From positions 1 through 64,000 of the forward strand of contig NZ_QLLK01000017.1 of the NCBI RefSeq assembly GCF_003259505.1: a stretch of DNA of 64,000 nucleotides. The letters are read 5' to 3'. A program made the position numbers and the translations under genes. This DNA is from Algoriphagus yeomjeoni (GTDB taxonomy: Bacteria > Bacteroidota > Bacteroidia > Cytophagales > Cyclobacteriaceae). A model generated the notes under the pieces. It did not search any database. It was not told the DNA's origin and was given only the letters and a program-made list of their open reading frames with translations. Shown here piece after piece: positions 17,388-24,347 of the stretch (position 1 is its first letter; each line of letters starts with the position of its first letter).

Positions 17388-18791
17388 TCACCCCACCAAT
17401 TCCTTCTCAATCTCTTCCAAGGACTTACCCTTCGTCTCTGGCAGCACAAAGTAAATCACCAGGAACCCGAAGGCACAGATCCCTCCATAAAGCCAGAAGT
17501 TATTGGCCCAGCCGAGATTCTCGCGGATCGCAGGGAAAAAGTAAGTCAGGGTAAAATTCCCAACCCAGTGTGCCAGCGCTCCGATGGAAATCGCTGCTCC
17601 TCGGATTCTGGTGGGAAAAATCTCCGAAAGCACCACCCAAAGCAGCGGAGCTAAAGTGAAGGAATAGAACATAACATTGGTTAGTACTGCCAAAACAACA
17701 GCATTTCCGCCAAGGTCAATCAAGAAAAAATATCCGATCAACCCGTATAGAATCGCCATCGCAGCAGTCCCGATCAGCAGGAGTTTCTTTCTGCCAAATC
17801 TATCCACCGTAGCCAAGGTGATAAACACGGAAAGTACCATCACTCCACCAATCACGACGATATTCAGCATCATTTGCTTGAGATTGTAGCCTGCTGCCTG
17901 GAAGATATCTGCGGCGTAATAAATCACCACATTGATCCCAGACCACTGCTGTAGGAAGGCTAGGAAAACACCGATTCCGAGCAATTTGACCACTCTTTTC
18001 TGCAAGAGATCTTTGAAATGGACTTGCCCGAAATCTCCTTCTTTCAGGGTGGTTTTCACTTCTGCAATGGTATCCTTTGCATAGTTCTCCCCTCCGATTC
18101 GCAGCAAGATCTTTCTTGCTTGTTCTACTTGCTTGTTCTTGATTAGCCAAGGCACGGACTCGGGCACAAAAAACATCAACACAAAGAACAAAAGCGCAGG
18201 AATAGCCTCAGCGGCAAACATCCATCTCCAGCCATTTTGCCCAGACCAACTCGCAGCAATCATCTCAAAACTTGCTTCATCCGCCAACAAGGTATCCGCA
18301 AGCGAAATCTGCCAATTGACCAACTGGGCCAGTAAAACTCCGATCATAATCAGCAGCTGATTGATCGTGACCATTTTCCCCCGTTTCTCTGGAGGTGAAA
18401 GTTCGGCGATATAAAGCGGGGAGAGATTTAGCGCAACTCCCATCGCCACGCCACCTATGATTCTATAGAAATTGAATGCCCAGAAGGTACCCGCCATGGC
18501 AGTTCCTATGGCCGAAATGGAAAACAGCAAACCTGAAGCAATCAGCAGTCTTTTTCGCCCCAGTTTATCCGAAATGAGAATACATAAACCCGCCCCGATC
18601 ATGCAGCCGATCAGCGCAGAACTCGTCCCCCAACCTTGGTCTGCTGCAGAAGTGATGTTGAAAAAAGGCTCGTAAAATGGTTTGGCCCCTCCTATTACCA
18701 CCCAATCGTACCCAAACAAAAATCCTCCCAAAGCTGCGGTAAGGCTAATCAGCCAAATATAAGTTTGGTTGTAAGTATAGGTAGGCTTCAT
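17388..18791 (-). CDS. Sugar porter family MFS transporter
   Basis: A 467-residue twelve-helix sugar:proton symporter of the XylE/GLUT type. Signature motifs are 'DKLGRKRL' after helix 2, 'PESVPWLIKNKQ' after helix 6, 'QQWSGINVVIYYA' in helix 7, 'VDRFGRKKLL' after helix 8 and 'PETKGKSLEEIE' at the end. It imports a monosaccharide across the inner membrane, but which one cannot be told. The gene stands alone and has no sugar kinase or isomerase beside it. Confidence 0.93.
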   Translation of the reverse strand: MKPTYTYNQTYIWLISLTAALGGFLFGYDWVVIGGAKPFYEPFFNITSAADQGWGTSSALIGCMIGAGLCILISDKLGRKRLLIASGLLFSISAIGTAMAGTFWAFNFYRIIGGVAMGVALNLSPLYIAELSPPEKRGKMVTINQLLIMIGVLLAQLVNWQISLADTLLADEASFEMIAASWSGQNGWRWMFAAEAIPALLFFVLMFFVPESVPWLIKNKQVEQARKILLRIGGENYAKDTIAEVKTTLKEGDFGQVHFKDLLQKRVVKLLGIGVFLAFLQQWSGINVVIYYAADIFQAAGYNLKQMMLNIVVIGGVMVLSVFITLATVDRFGRKKLLLIGTAAMAILYGLIGYFFLIDLGGNAVVLAVLTNVMFYSFTLAPLLWVVLSEIFPTRIRGAAISIGALAHWVGNFTLTYFFPAIRENLGWANNFWLYGGICAFGFLVIYFVLPETKGKSLEEIEKELVG

Positions 18792-18969
18792 GGGATCAGG
18801 TTAGGGGTTTGGGAAAAACGAAACCATAAAATAGGGCTTTTTGGGATTTTGGCAATCCTGTTCAACAGGTAGTTGTTAGTCTTAAATCCCCCTATTTGAA
18901 ATAGGCTAAATCATAGACTCCTAAATCAAGATTAGCAAGTATATTAGTCTGTCATTCACAGAGAAAACT

Positions 18970-19971
18970 ATGAGTCAAATTTCTAACTCTTGTATTGATA
19001 GTATCCGGCAAATTATTTCGCAGGCACAGACAAATGCAGCTCGCGCAATAAATCAGGAGCGGGTTTTAATGTATTGGGAAATCGGTCGGCACATCGTAGA
19101 AGAAGAGCAAAACGGAAAAGAGCGTGCAGATTATGGGACATTTCTCCTAAAAAACTTGGCTACAGCCCTTGAAAAGGACTTTGGAAGCGGTTTTTCTTTC
19201 AGGCAACTTAATTTTTGTAGACAGTTTTATATCACATTCCCAATAATGAACGCACTGCGTTCACAATTAAACTGGACTCAATATCGGCTGTTGATCCGCA
19301 TTGATGATTCAGACAAAAGAACCTATTATATAGAGGAGACCTGTAATAACAATTGGAGTGCACGGCAATTGGAAAGACAGATTAATAGCCAATTATACGA
19401 ACGCCTTTTGCTAAGTAACGAGAAAGAGAAGGTTTTAGCTGTGGCTAAAAAAGAAGCTCAACCTGAAAATCCCAGAGAAATAATTAAAGACCCAATGGTG
19501 TTGGAATTTTTAGGGTTAAAACCACAAGCATCGTACTACGAAAAAGACTTGGAGAATGCTCTAATTACCAATATGCAATCCTTTTTATTGGAGTTAGGTA
19601 ATGGCTTTTCATTTGTAGCTAGGCAAAAAAGAATTCAACTGGAAGATGATGCTTATTTCATTGACTTAGTCTTCTACAATCGTCTGCTTAGGTGTTTCGT
19701 TTTGATAGAAATCAAAACCCATAAGCTCACTCATCAAGACTTGGGACAATTACTGATGTACGTAAATTATTATGATCGAACTGAAAAACAAGCTGATGAA
19801 AATCCCACTATTGGAATAATACTCTGTGCCGATAAAAACAATACCATGGTAGAATTTGCCTTGCCTAAACACAACACTAATATCCTCGCAAGTAAATACC
19901 AGTTATATCTCCCTAAGAAGGATCAGTTGGAGAAAGAATTCAAGAAAATAGTGCAAGACAAATTAGCCTAA
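18970..19971 (+). CDS. YhcG/DUF1016 family PD-(D/E)XK nuclease protein
   Basis: The 333 residues have the DUF1016 N-terminal helical domain (about 10-150, with 'LMYWEIGRHIVEEEQ' and 'FSFRQLNFCRQFY') and the C-terminal YhcG PD-(D/E)XK nuclease domain. The putative active site is D237-type in 'YFIDLVFYNRLL' with 'FVLIEIKTHKLTHQDLGQL' supplying E and K. YhcG proteins are often near type I restriction genes or mobile elements; the cellular role is not settled. It is the left-most gene of the accessory island. Confidence 0.9.
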   Translation: MSQISNSCIDSIRQIISQAQTNAARAINQERVLMYWEIGRHIVEEEQNGKERADYGTFLLKNLATALEKDFGSGFSFRQLNFCRQFYITFPIMNALRSQLNWTQYRLLIRIDDSDKRTYYIEETCNNNWSARQLERQINSQLYERLLLSNEKEKVLAVAKKEAQPENPREIIKDPMVLEFLGLKPQASYYEKDLENALITNMQSFLLELGNGFSFVARQKRIQLEDDAYFIDLVFYNRLLRCFVLIEIKTHKLTHQDLGQLLMYVNYYDRTEKQADENPTIGIILCADKNNTMVEFALPKHNTNILASKYQLYLPKKDQLEKEFKKIVQDKLA

Positions 19972-20007
19972 AATAGGAGAAATTCATCTACTCAACTTTC
20001 TACTAAA

Positions 20008-20103
20008 TCACCCCGCCACAGGATTCAACTCCGTATCGATCACCTCACCTATCTTCGCTCCCGGGCATCAGGTATTCCAGTCATGGATCTGATTAGCATA
20101 CTA
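20008..20103 (-). pseudogene. 3' fragment 1 of a phytanoyl-CoA dioxygenase gene
   Basis: About 95 bp, read on the minus strand, match the last 30 or so codons of the intact dioxygenase at 22529-23326 (ending in the NPVAG-stop region) with scattered substitutions. The homology with fragment 2 extends a further 22 bp past the stop (from 19986), which the intact gene lacks. Confidence 0.8.
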
Positions 20104-20302
20104 TTTGGCTTGTTGGAATGAAAATCCAAATTAGAATAAAACATCATCTATAGGGCGTGAAGTCGATCCTAAAACTCACTTTCTGGAAAAACTAACTCTT
20201 CAAGGTGCAAAAATTAAAGTTTGGAGGAGAATGATATAAAAGAAAGGCAGGAAGTATACGTCCCTGGTTGGGTATGCAGCGTTGTTATGCTTAATTTATA
20301 AA

Positions 20303-20393
20303 ATGAAATCGAGCATGTCGAAAAGGACACACAAAGGGATAATTATAAGCCTTGCGAGATTCCATCTGACCGCTAAAAAACAATTATAAACAG
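20303..20393 (+). promoter_or_regulatory. Leader element copy A, directly upstream of the PRMT-like gene
   Basis: GAAATCGAGCA (20305-20315) pairs with TGCGAGATTCC (20353-20363), leaving a symmetric GA/GA internal loop. Inside, TGTC (20316-20319) pairs with GACA (20326-20329). TGCGAG is followed 41 nt later by ATGAAA, the gene start. Copies B (34671), C (44507) and D (21591) share this layout. It also contains a short frame beginning ATGAAATCGAGC (MKSS...) that stops 5 nt before the gene. It could be a structured mRNA leader, a mobile repeat, or both. Confidence 0.7.
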
Positions 20394-21398
20394 ATGAAAA
20401 CACTTGAGAAAATAGCCTTCGTTTTGCGAAAAGACCAGACAGATTATTTGGAGTTGGCTCAAGCAATCCAAGACTATGAAAGTTTGGTTTTCGCGTTATC
20501 AACTATTGAAATCGAAAATGAATCAAACAGGGAGGACATTCATTTTGATACCGGAAAAGCATTGGGCACCACTTGGGCAGCTCTATGCATAAGAGATCTG
20601 ATTCGCACAAAAATTTTTATAAAAGGGCTTTTTAATGCTATAGAACAGGTTAAAAAAACAAAACAAGGTACTGTAAATGTTCTATATGCAGGAACTGGCC
20701 CCTTTGCCACATTGATCTTACCAATAATGGCTACCTACTCGGAAGCGGAAGTACAGTTCACACTATTGGAAGTGAATAAGGTAAGTTTTGACACTGTCAA
20801 TCAAGTGATCAATAAATTAGGATTTGGCGGTTACATTAAAGCTTCGACAAACGAAGACGCAACAAAATATGTAGTCAATTCTGACCATCAAATTGACATT
20901 GTAGTAAGCGAGACGATGCAGCACGGATTGAAACGAGAACAACAAGTTCCAATAGTGTTGAATATAATGCGTCAAGTGAAGGAAGAAGTAATTTTAATTC
21001 CTGAAAAGATCACACTTAATGTTTGCCAAATGAACTTTACAAAACTTCATGCAAGAGAGAAAAACACAGAAGAGGAGTATTGCATTCGGTTGGGTGCTTT
21101 TTTTGAACTAAGCCGTGAGAAAATAAAAGAGTATGAGCTGAGCAGTCATCTGGAGAATGGGAAATTACTGTTCCCGCAAAAGTCGATTAATCTAAAAATG
21201 GAAGACTTAAAGGAATTCAACCAGTTGGCAGTCCTTACTGAGATTCAGGTGTTCGGTGAAAATAAAATCAGTATCAATGAAAGTGGGCTAACCATGCCAC
21301 TGATATTAGAAGACCTTTCAGCTCATCAAAAAGGATTAACCTTAAACATTAGATACACGGTTAGTGAAGAGCCGGGAATTGAGTACTCATGGATTTAG
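20394..21398 (+). CDS. PRMT-like class I SAM-dependent methyltransferase
   Basis: A 334-residue protein with a SAM-binding motif I 'VLYAGTGPFATL' (96-107), an acidic residue after strand 2 in 'LLEVN' (E126) and 'DIVVSETMQHGLKREQ' (168-183). The last aligns with the double-glutamate loop of protein arginine methyltransferases (SE-x-M-x-x-x-L-x-x-E), with both glutamates kept. 'RDLIRTKIFIKGLFNAI' before motif I resembles the PRMT helix X/Y region, and 'LIPEKITL' follows as in PRMTs before their beta barrel. The C-terminal 130 residues could be a divergent barrel. The substrate is unknown. The gene follows leader copy A and is framed by two dioxygenase gene fragments. Confidence 0.65.
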   Translation: MKTLEKIAFVLRKDQTDYLELAQAIQDYESLVFALSTIEIENESNREDIHFDTGKALGTTWAALCIRDLIRTKIFIKGLFNAIEQVKKTKQGTVNVLYAGTGPFATLILPIMATYSEAEVQFTLLEVNKVSFDTVNQVINKLGFGGYIKASTNEDATKYVVNSDHQIDIVVSETMQHGLKREQQVPIVLNIMRQVKEEVILIPEKITLNVCQMNFTKLHAREKNTEEEYCIRLGAFFELSREKIKEYELSSHLENGKLLFPQKSINLKMEDLKEFNQLAVLTEIQVFGENKISINESGLTMPLILEDLSAHQKGLTLNIRYTVSEEPGIEYSWI

Positions 21399-21437
21399 TG
21401 TAAAACAGGGAGAATAGATCTACTCAACTTTCTACTA

Positions 21438-21853
21438 AATCCCCGCCACAGGATTCAATTCCGTATCAATCACCTCTCCGATCTTCGCTCCAGGGCACCA
21501 GGTATTCCAATCGTTAATCTGATTATCATTTTCAGGATTTTTGAGCTTAGCAGTAGCATCCATATAGATCACTGTCATCACCTTTCGCATTTCATGTGTT
21601 TATATTTTGATTTTAATTGGCCACATGGAATCTCGCATCATTTTAAACATCCTCTGTGTGACGCTTGAGTCATGCCTGTCTGCCTCAGGCAGGCTCGATT
21701 TGATCTGTTTGATTTGCTCCGGCACGATGAAAAACCCAGCCTGAGTGGAAACTCACTTCTCCCAAATCAAAGGCTTCGATCACATGCTCAAAGTTGTTGA
21801 TGCGGAGATTCTGCTTGATTTTCTATTCGGGCTCAGCCCCTATCTATAGATCT
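21438..21853 (-). pseudogene. 3' fragment 2 of a phytanoyl-CoA dioxygenase gene, interrupted
   Basis: Read on the minus strand, about 300 bp match the C-terminal third of the intact dioxygenase gene (from the 'IGDDSEAKIKDN' region through 'SFHSGW', 'HRAGANQT' and 'RKVMTVIYMD' to the stop). The copy is split at the codon after 'NQTDQ' by a leader element of about 110 bp at 21591-21701 and has many substitutions. The upstream two thirds of the gene are missing. Confidence 0.82.
21591..21701 (-). repeat. Leader element copy D, inserted in dioxygenase fragment 2
   Basis: The plus strand shows GGAATCTCGCA (21627-21637), an inner hairpin TGAC/GTCA (21659-21672), a further palindrome CTGCCT-C-AGGCAG (21680-21692) not found in the other copies, and the end GGCTCGATTT. 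Read on the minus strand, TGCGAG is followed after 42 nt by ATGAAA, as in copies A-C. Dioxygenase-coding sequence flanks it on both sides, which shows insertion. Confidence 0.7.
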
Positions 21854-21923
21854 CTTCATAATAAAAATTTTTGATTCTGGTTCGATTTTGATGTAAATTA
21901 GCACCAAATCAAAAAACATTAGT

Positions 21924-22160
21924 ATGGCAAGGCAGAGCATTTCATTTACAGAACCAAATGATAAATGGTTAAATGAGCAAGTTGACAATCAGGAATATTC
22001 CAGCAAAAGTGAAGTTGTGAATGACTTAATAAGACAAGCGAGAAATCAGCAAATCGAAATAGACTGGATTAAAGCCAAATTAGAAAAAGCAGAAAAAAGT
22101 GGCTTTACTAATGATAGTAAAGAGCAAATTTTAGCTCAAGCCAAATCTCTAAATGAGTAG
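21924..22160 (+). CDS. parD: ParD-type antitoxin
   Basis: A 78-residue ribbon-helix-helix protein: 'QSISFTEPNDKWLNEQVDNQEYSSKSEVVNDLIRQ' is the dimerising DNA-binding half and the remainder is a charged helix that would cover the toxin. It overlaps the toxin gene by 8 bp. The upstream region has TAAATTAG, one base off the TAnnTTTG -7 consensus, with TTTTTG about 20 nt further upstream, so a local promoter is likely. The pair probably stabilises the surrounding accessory DNA. Confidence 0.85.
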   Translation: MARQSISFTEPNDKWLNEQVDNQEYSSKSEVVNDLIRQARNQQIEIDWIKAKLEKAEKSGFTNDSKEQILAQAKSLNE

Positions 22161-22440
22161 TTACAAGCTTAGTAATGTTGCTAAGGAGGACCTAATACGC
22201 ATTCACAGCTACGGGGTCAAGCAAATTGGAATGACCCAAGCCGACAAATATTTTAATACTTTTTTCGAATATTTTGAGCTTATAGCACAAAGCCCTTATT
22301 CCTTCGAATCGGTGGATTTCATAAAGGAGGGGTATCGCCGATGTGTTTGTGGTTCTGACAGTATTTATTACAGGATAACCAATAATACGGTTGAAATAAT
22401 GGCAATCGTTGGAAGACAGGATTTGAAAAACATACTGTAA
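22153..22440 (+). CDS. parE: ParE/RelE superfamily toxin
   Basis: A 95-residue toxin with the ParE pattern: 'YKLSNVAKEDLIRIHSYGVKQIG' N-terminal helical hairpin, 'YFELIAQSPYSF', 'GYRRCVCGSDSIYYRI' and the C-terminal 'VEIMAIVGRQDL'. ParE toxins act on DNA gyrase; related RelE toxins cut mRNA at the ribosome, and sequence alone does not settle which applies. It is translationally coupled to the antitoxin through an ATGAGTAG overlap. Confidence 0.86.
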   Translation: MSSYKLSNVAKEDLIRIHSYGVKQIGMTQADKYFNTFFEYFELIAQSPYSFESVDFIKEGYRRCVCGSDSIYYRITNNTVEIMAIVGRQDLKNIL

Positions 22441-22528
22441 ACATTCCGGACAAAATGCTATTGCCAAAAAAGGCCTTAACAAATAGGTCATAAATTGAAC
22501 CCGAAGGCTTGAGCGTACTTTATCCGAA

Positions 22529-23326
22529 TTACCCCGCCACCGGATTCAATTTCGTATCGATTACCTCGCCGATCTTCGCTCCCGGGCACCAAGTATTCCA
22601 ATCGTTAATCTGATTATCATTTTCAGGATTCTTGAGTTTGGCGGTAGCATCCATATAGATCACTGTCATCACCTTTCTCATCTGATCCGTTTGATTAGCG
22701 CCAGCACGATGAAAAATCCAACCCGAGTGGAAGCTCACTTCACCCAGATCAAAGGCTTCGATCACATGCTCGAAGTTGTTGATTCGTAGGTTGTCCTTGA
22801 TCTTCGCCTCAGAATCATCCCCTATTTCCAAATCCCTTCCGAAGACAATTTGCTGACTTTTGGCAGAAAACTCCAGCGGCCCCATCTCCAGCGGAGTAGC
22901 CTGAAGTGGAATCCAAGCCGTAATAGTTTTATCAGTATCTATTGGCCAGTAATACTGATCCGCATGCCAAGGTGTGATGCCTCCACCAGCTTCTTTGAAT
23001 AAGGCCTGATCATGGTAAATCCTCACCCGCTCACACCCCATCAAATCTGCAGCGATTTGCGCCAAGCGCTTGCTCATCACCAGTTTTTTGACTTCCTCAG
23101 ATTCCGTCCATAGATTGAAAATCTGCAAAAATGCTTTGCTATAAGTATCCCGTTGTTCCAAAGGTTTGGCTTGCGTGTTTTTCCGCTTGACTTCTGCCGA
23201 AATCACTTCATTGAAATGAGCTACTTCTGCAGGGCTGAGCACCTGCTTCAGTTTGATGAAGTTATTCTCCTGGTAAAATGCTTTAGCCTCAGGAGAGATC
23301 GGATAGTGTTGGGATAGGTTATTCAT
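22529..23326 (-). CDS. Phytanoyl-CoA dioxygenase family protein
   Basis: A 265-residue Fe(II)/2-oxoglutarate-dependent oxygenase. The iron ligands are in 'TPWHADQYYW' (HxD) and the distal histidine in 'WIFHRAGAN'; an arginine for 2-oxoglutarate follows nearby ('RKVMTV'). Members hydroxylate small molecules, for example phytanoyl-CoA, ectoine or natural-product intermediates; the substrate here is unknown. Two degenerate 3' fragments of this gene lie to its left, at 20008 and 21438, in the same orientation and separated by cargo genes. Confidence 0.9.
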   Translation of the reverse strand: MNNLSQHYPISPEAKAFYQENNFIKLKQVLSPAEVAHFNEVISAEVKRKNTQAKPLEQRDTYSKAFLQIFNLWTESEEVKKLVMSKRLAQIAADLMGCERVRIYHDQALFKEAGGGITPWHADQYYWPIDTDKTITAWIPLQATPLEMGPLEFSAKSQQIVFGRDLEIGDDSEAKIKDNLRINNFEHVIEAFDLGEVSFHSGWIFHRAGANQTDQMRKVMTVIYMDATAKLKNPENDNQINDWNTWCPGAKIGEVIDTKLNPVAG

Positions 23327-23425
23327 GGGTTGGGTTATTTGTAGTTAAAGTAGGAAGCTCAAATGGGTAATAAAATAGATTTTAATAAAAAGTGATTTTA
23401 ACCTCATACTCTGTCAGTCCGAGTA

Positions 23426-23449
23426 CTCGGAAGACGGAAGTCTGAAGGC
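23426..23449. repeat. Heptad-type GA-rich tract
   Basis: The sequence CGGAAGACGGAAGTCTGAAG is the complement of the CTTCCGT/CTTCGGT heptads found at 17300, 26258 and 27405. A CCGAGTACTCGG palindrome (23419-23430) abuts it. Confidence 0.5.
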
Positions 23450-23490
23450 ATGAGGACAATTACTTTACTCACATTAAAAGAGGGGGCTTC

Positions 23491-23574
23491 GACTTCGCTC
23501 AGCCTGACAACGACTTCGCTCAGTCTGACAACTACTTCGCTCATACTACCACCAACTTCATTCAACCTGATAAC
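23491..23574. repeat. 21-bp tandem repeats, left array (4 units)
   Basis: Four consecutive 21-bp units begin at 23491, 23512, 23533 and 23554. The first two are nearly identical (core ACTTCGCTCAGCCTGACAA) and the last two are increasingly diverged. The array lies upstream of the GIY-YIG gene and matches the right array at 24167. Confidence 0.8.
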
Positions 23575-23618
23575 AAATTAGTTACCAATATAGATTGATT
23601 TTTGAAAACGGAGAGTGT

Positions 23619-23690
23619 GTCAGTCCGAGCGAAGTCGAGGACATTTTTTTATCAAAATTTAAAAGAGGCTTCGACTTCGCTCAGCCTGAC
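23619..23690. repeat. Inverted pair of the same repeat
   Basis: A left arm at 23619-23642 and a right arm at 23667-23690 match in inverted orientation at about 20 of 24 positions (core GAGCGAAGTCGA / TCGACTTCGCTC). They could form a long hairpin with a 24-nt AT-rich loop. Confidence 0.7.
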
Positions 23691-23798
23691 AACTACGGAC
23701 AGATTAATTGTAGTTTAATTCAACTTTGATATCTACATTATATCCTACTAATTAACACCTTATAATCGTAAGACTCCTTTTTTTAAAATTAAAATTGT

Positions 23799-24149
23799 AT
23801 GAAAATATACTTCGTTTACATTCTGAAATGTTCCGATAACACTTTCTCTACAGGAGTTACAAATAATGTGGAAAGGAGATTAGCTGAACATTCTGAAGGC
23901 CTAGATCCTTTTTGCTATACTGCAAAAAGAAGGCCTTTGCAGATAGTGTTTGTTCAGGAGTTTCAAGAAATCAAAGAGGCTATTGCCTTTGAAAAACAAA
24001 TCAAAGGATGGAGTAAGAAGAAAAAACTCGCAATGATCAATGACGAGTGGGATAAATTGAAAGATTTAGCTGAATGTAAGAATGAGACTTCTCATAAAAA
24101 TTTCAATGAGAAATTATTGACCTCTAAAACTGATGAAAAATCCTCCTAG
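23799..24149 (+). CDS. GIY-YIG nuclease family protein flanked by repeats
   Basis: A 116-residue stand-alone GIY-YIG domain: 'YFVYILKCSDNTFSTGVTNNVERRLAEH' supplies the GIY-like 'VYI' and the arginine. 'AIAFEKQIKGWSKKKKLAMIN' holds the glutamate and the basic 'GWSKKKK' motif of the URI-like subfamily. The second motif, usually YTG in this subfamily, reads STG, so a catalytic tyrosine seems replaced by serine (codon TCT instead of TAT, one base). The charged C-terminal tail is not conserved. The gene is bracketed by arrays of the same 21-bp repeat, the right one starting 18 bp after the stop codon. Confidence 0.85.
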   Translation: MKIYFVYILKCSDNTFSTGVTNNVERRLAEHSEGLDPFCYTAKRRPLQIVFVQEFQEIKEAIAFEKQIKGWSKKKKLAMINDEWDKLKDLAECKNETSHKNFNEKLLTSKTDEKSS

Positions 24150-24166
24150 GTTGAAGGTGGGGCTTC

Positions 24167-24250
24167 GACTTCGCTCAGCCTGACAACAACTTCGCTCAGC
24201 CTGACAACGACTTCGCTCAGCCTGAAAGCGACCTAGCTCAGCCTGACAAT
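24167..24250. repeat. 21-bp tandem repeats, right array (4 units)
   Basis: Units start at 24167, 24188, 24209 and 24230, with the core ACTTCGCTCAGCCTGACAA in the first two and single changes in the others. It has the same orientation, period and unit number as the left array. Confidence 0.8.
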
Positions 24251-24255
24251 GGTGC

Positions 24256-24289
24256 CCTTTGCGAAAACTTTGTGTACTCTGCGGTTAAA
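24256..24289. repeat. 34-bp dispersed repeat, copy 2
   Basis: This matches the sequence at 14007-14040 at about 30 of 34 positions (core CTTTGTGTACTCTGCGGTTA) and joins the right repeat array to the sulfatase terminator. Confidence 0.65.
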
Positions 24290-24292
24290 AAC

Positions 24293-24326
24293 AAAAAAGC
24301 CTCAGTATATCAATCTACTGAGGCTT
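24293..24326 (-). terminator. Terminator of sulfatase 1
   Basis: AAGCCTCAGTA (24297-24307) pairs with TACTGAGGCTT (24316-24326). On the minus strand the hairpin is followed by a T run. Confidence 0.85.
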
Positions 24327-24347
24327 TATCTAAAACCATATTCAGGT

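Noticed and set aside
20305-20388. Known riboswitch class for the leader element
   Set aside because: The conserved bases do not match any riboswitch core I can recall (cobalamin, SAM, TPP, preQ1 and glycine were considered).
20305-20388. Integron attC site
   Set aside because: The hairpins lack the RYYYAAC/GTTRRRY boxes, and the element ends in a start codon.
23491-23574. CRISPR-like array
   Set aside because: The 21-bp units abut each other with no spacers and there are no cas genes; they are simple tandem repeats.
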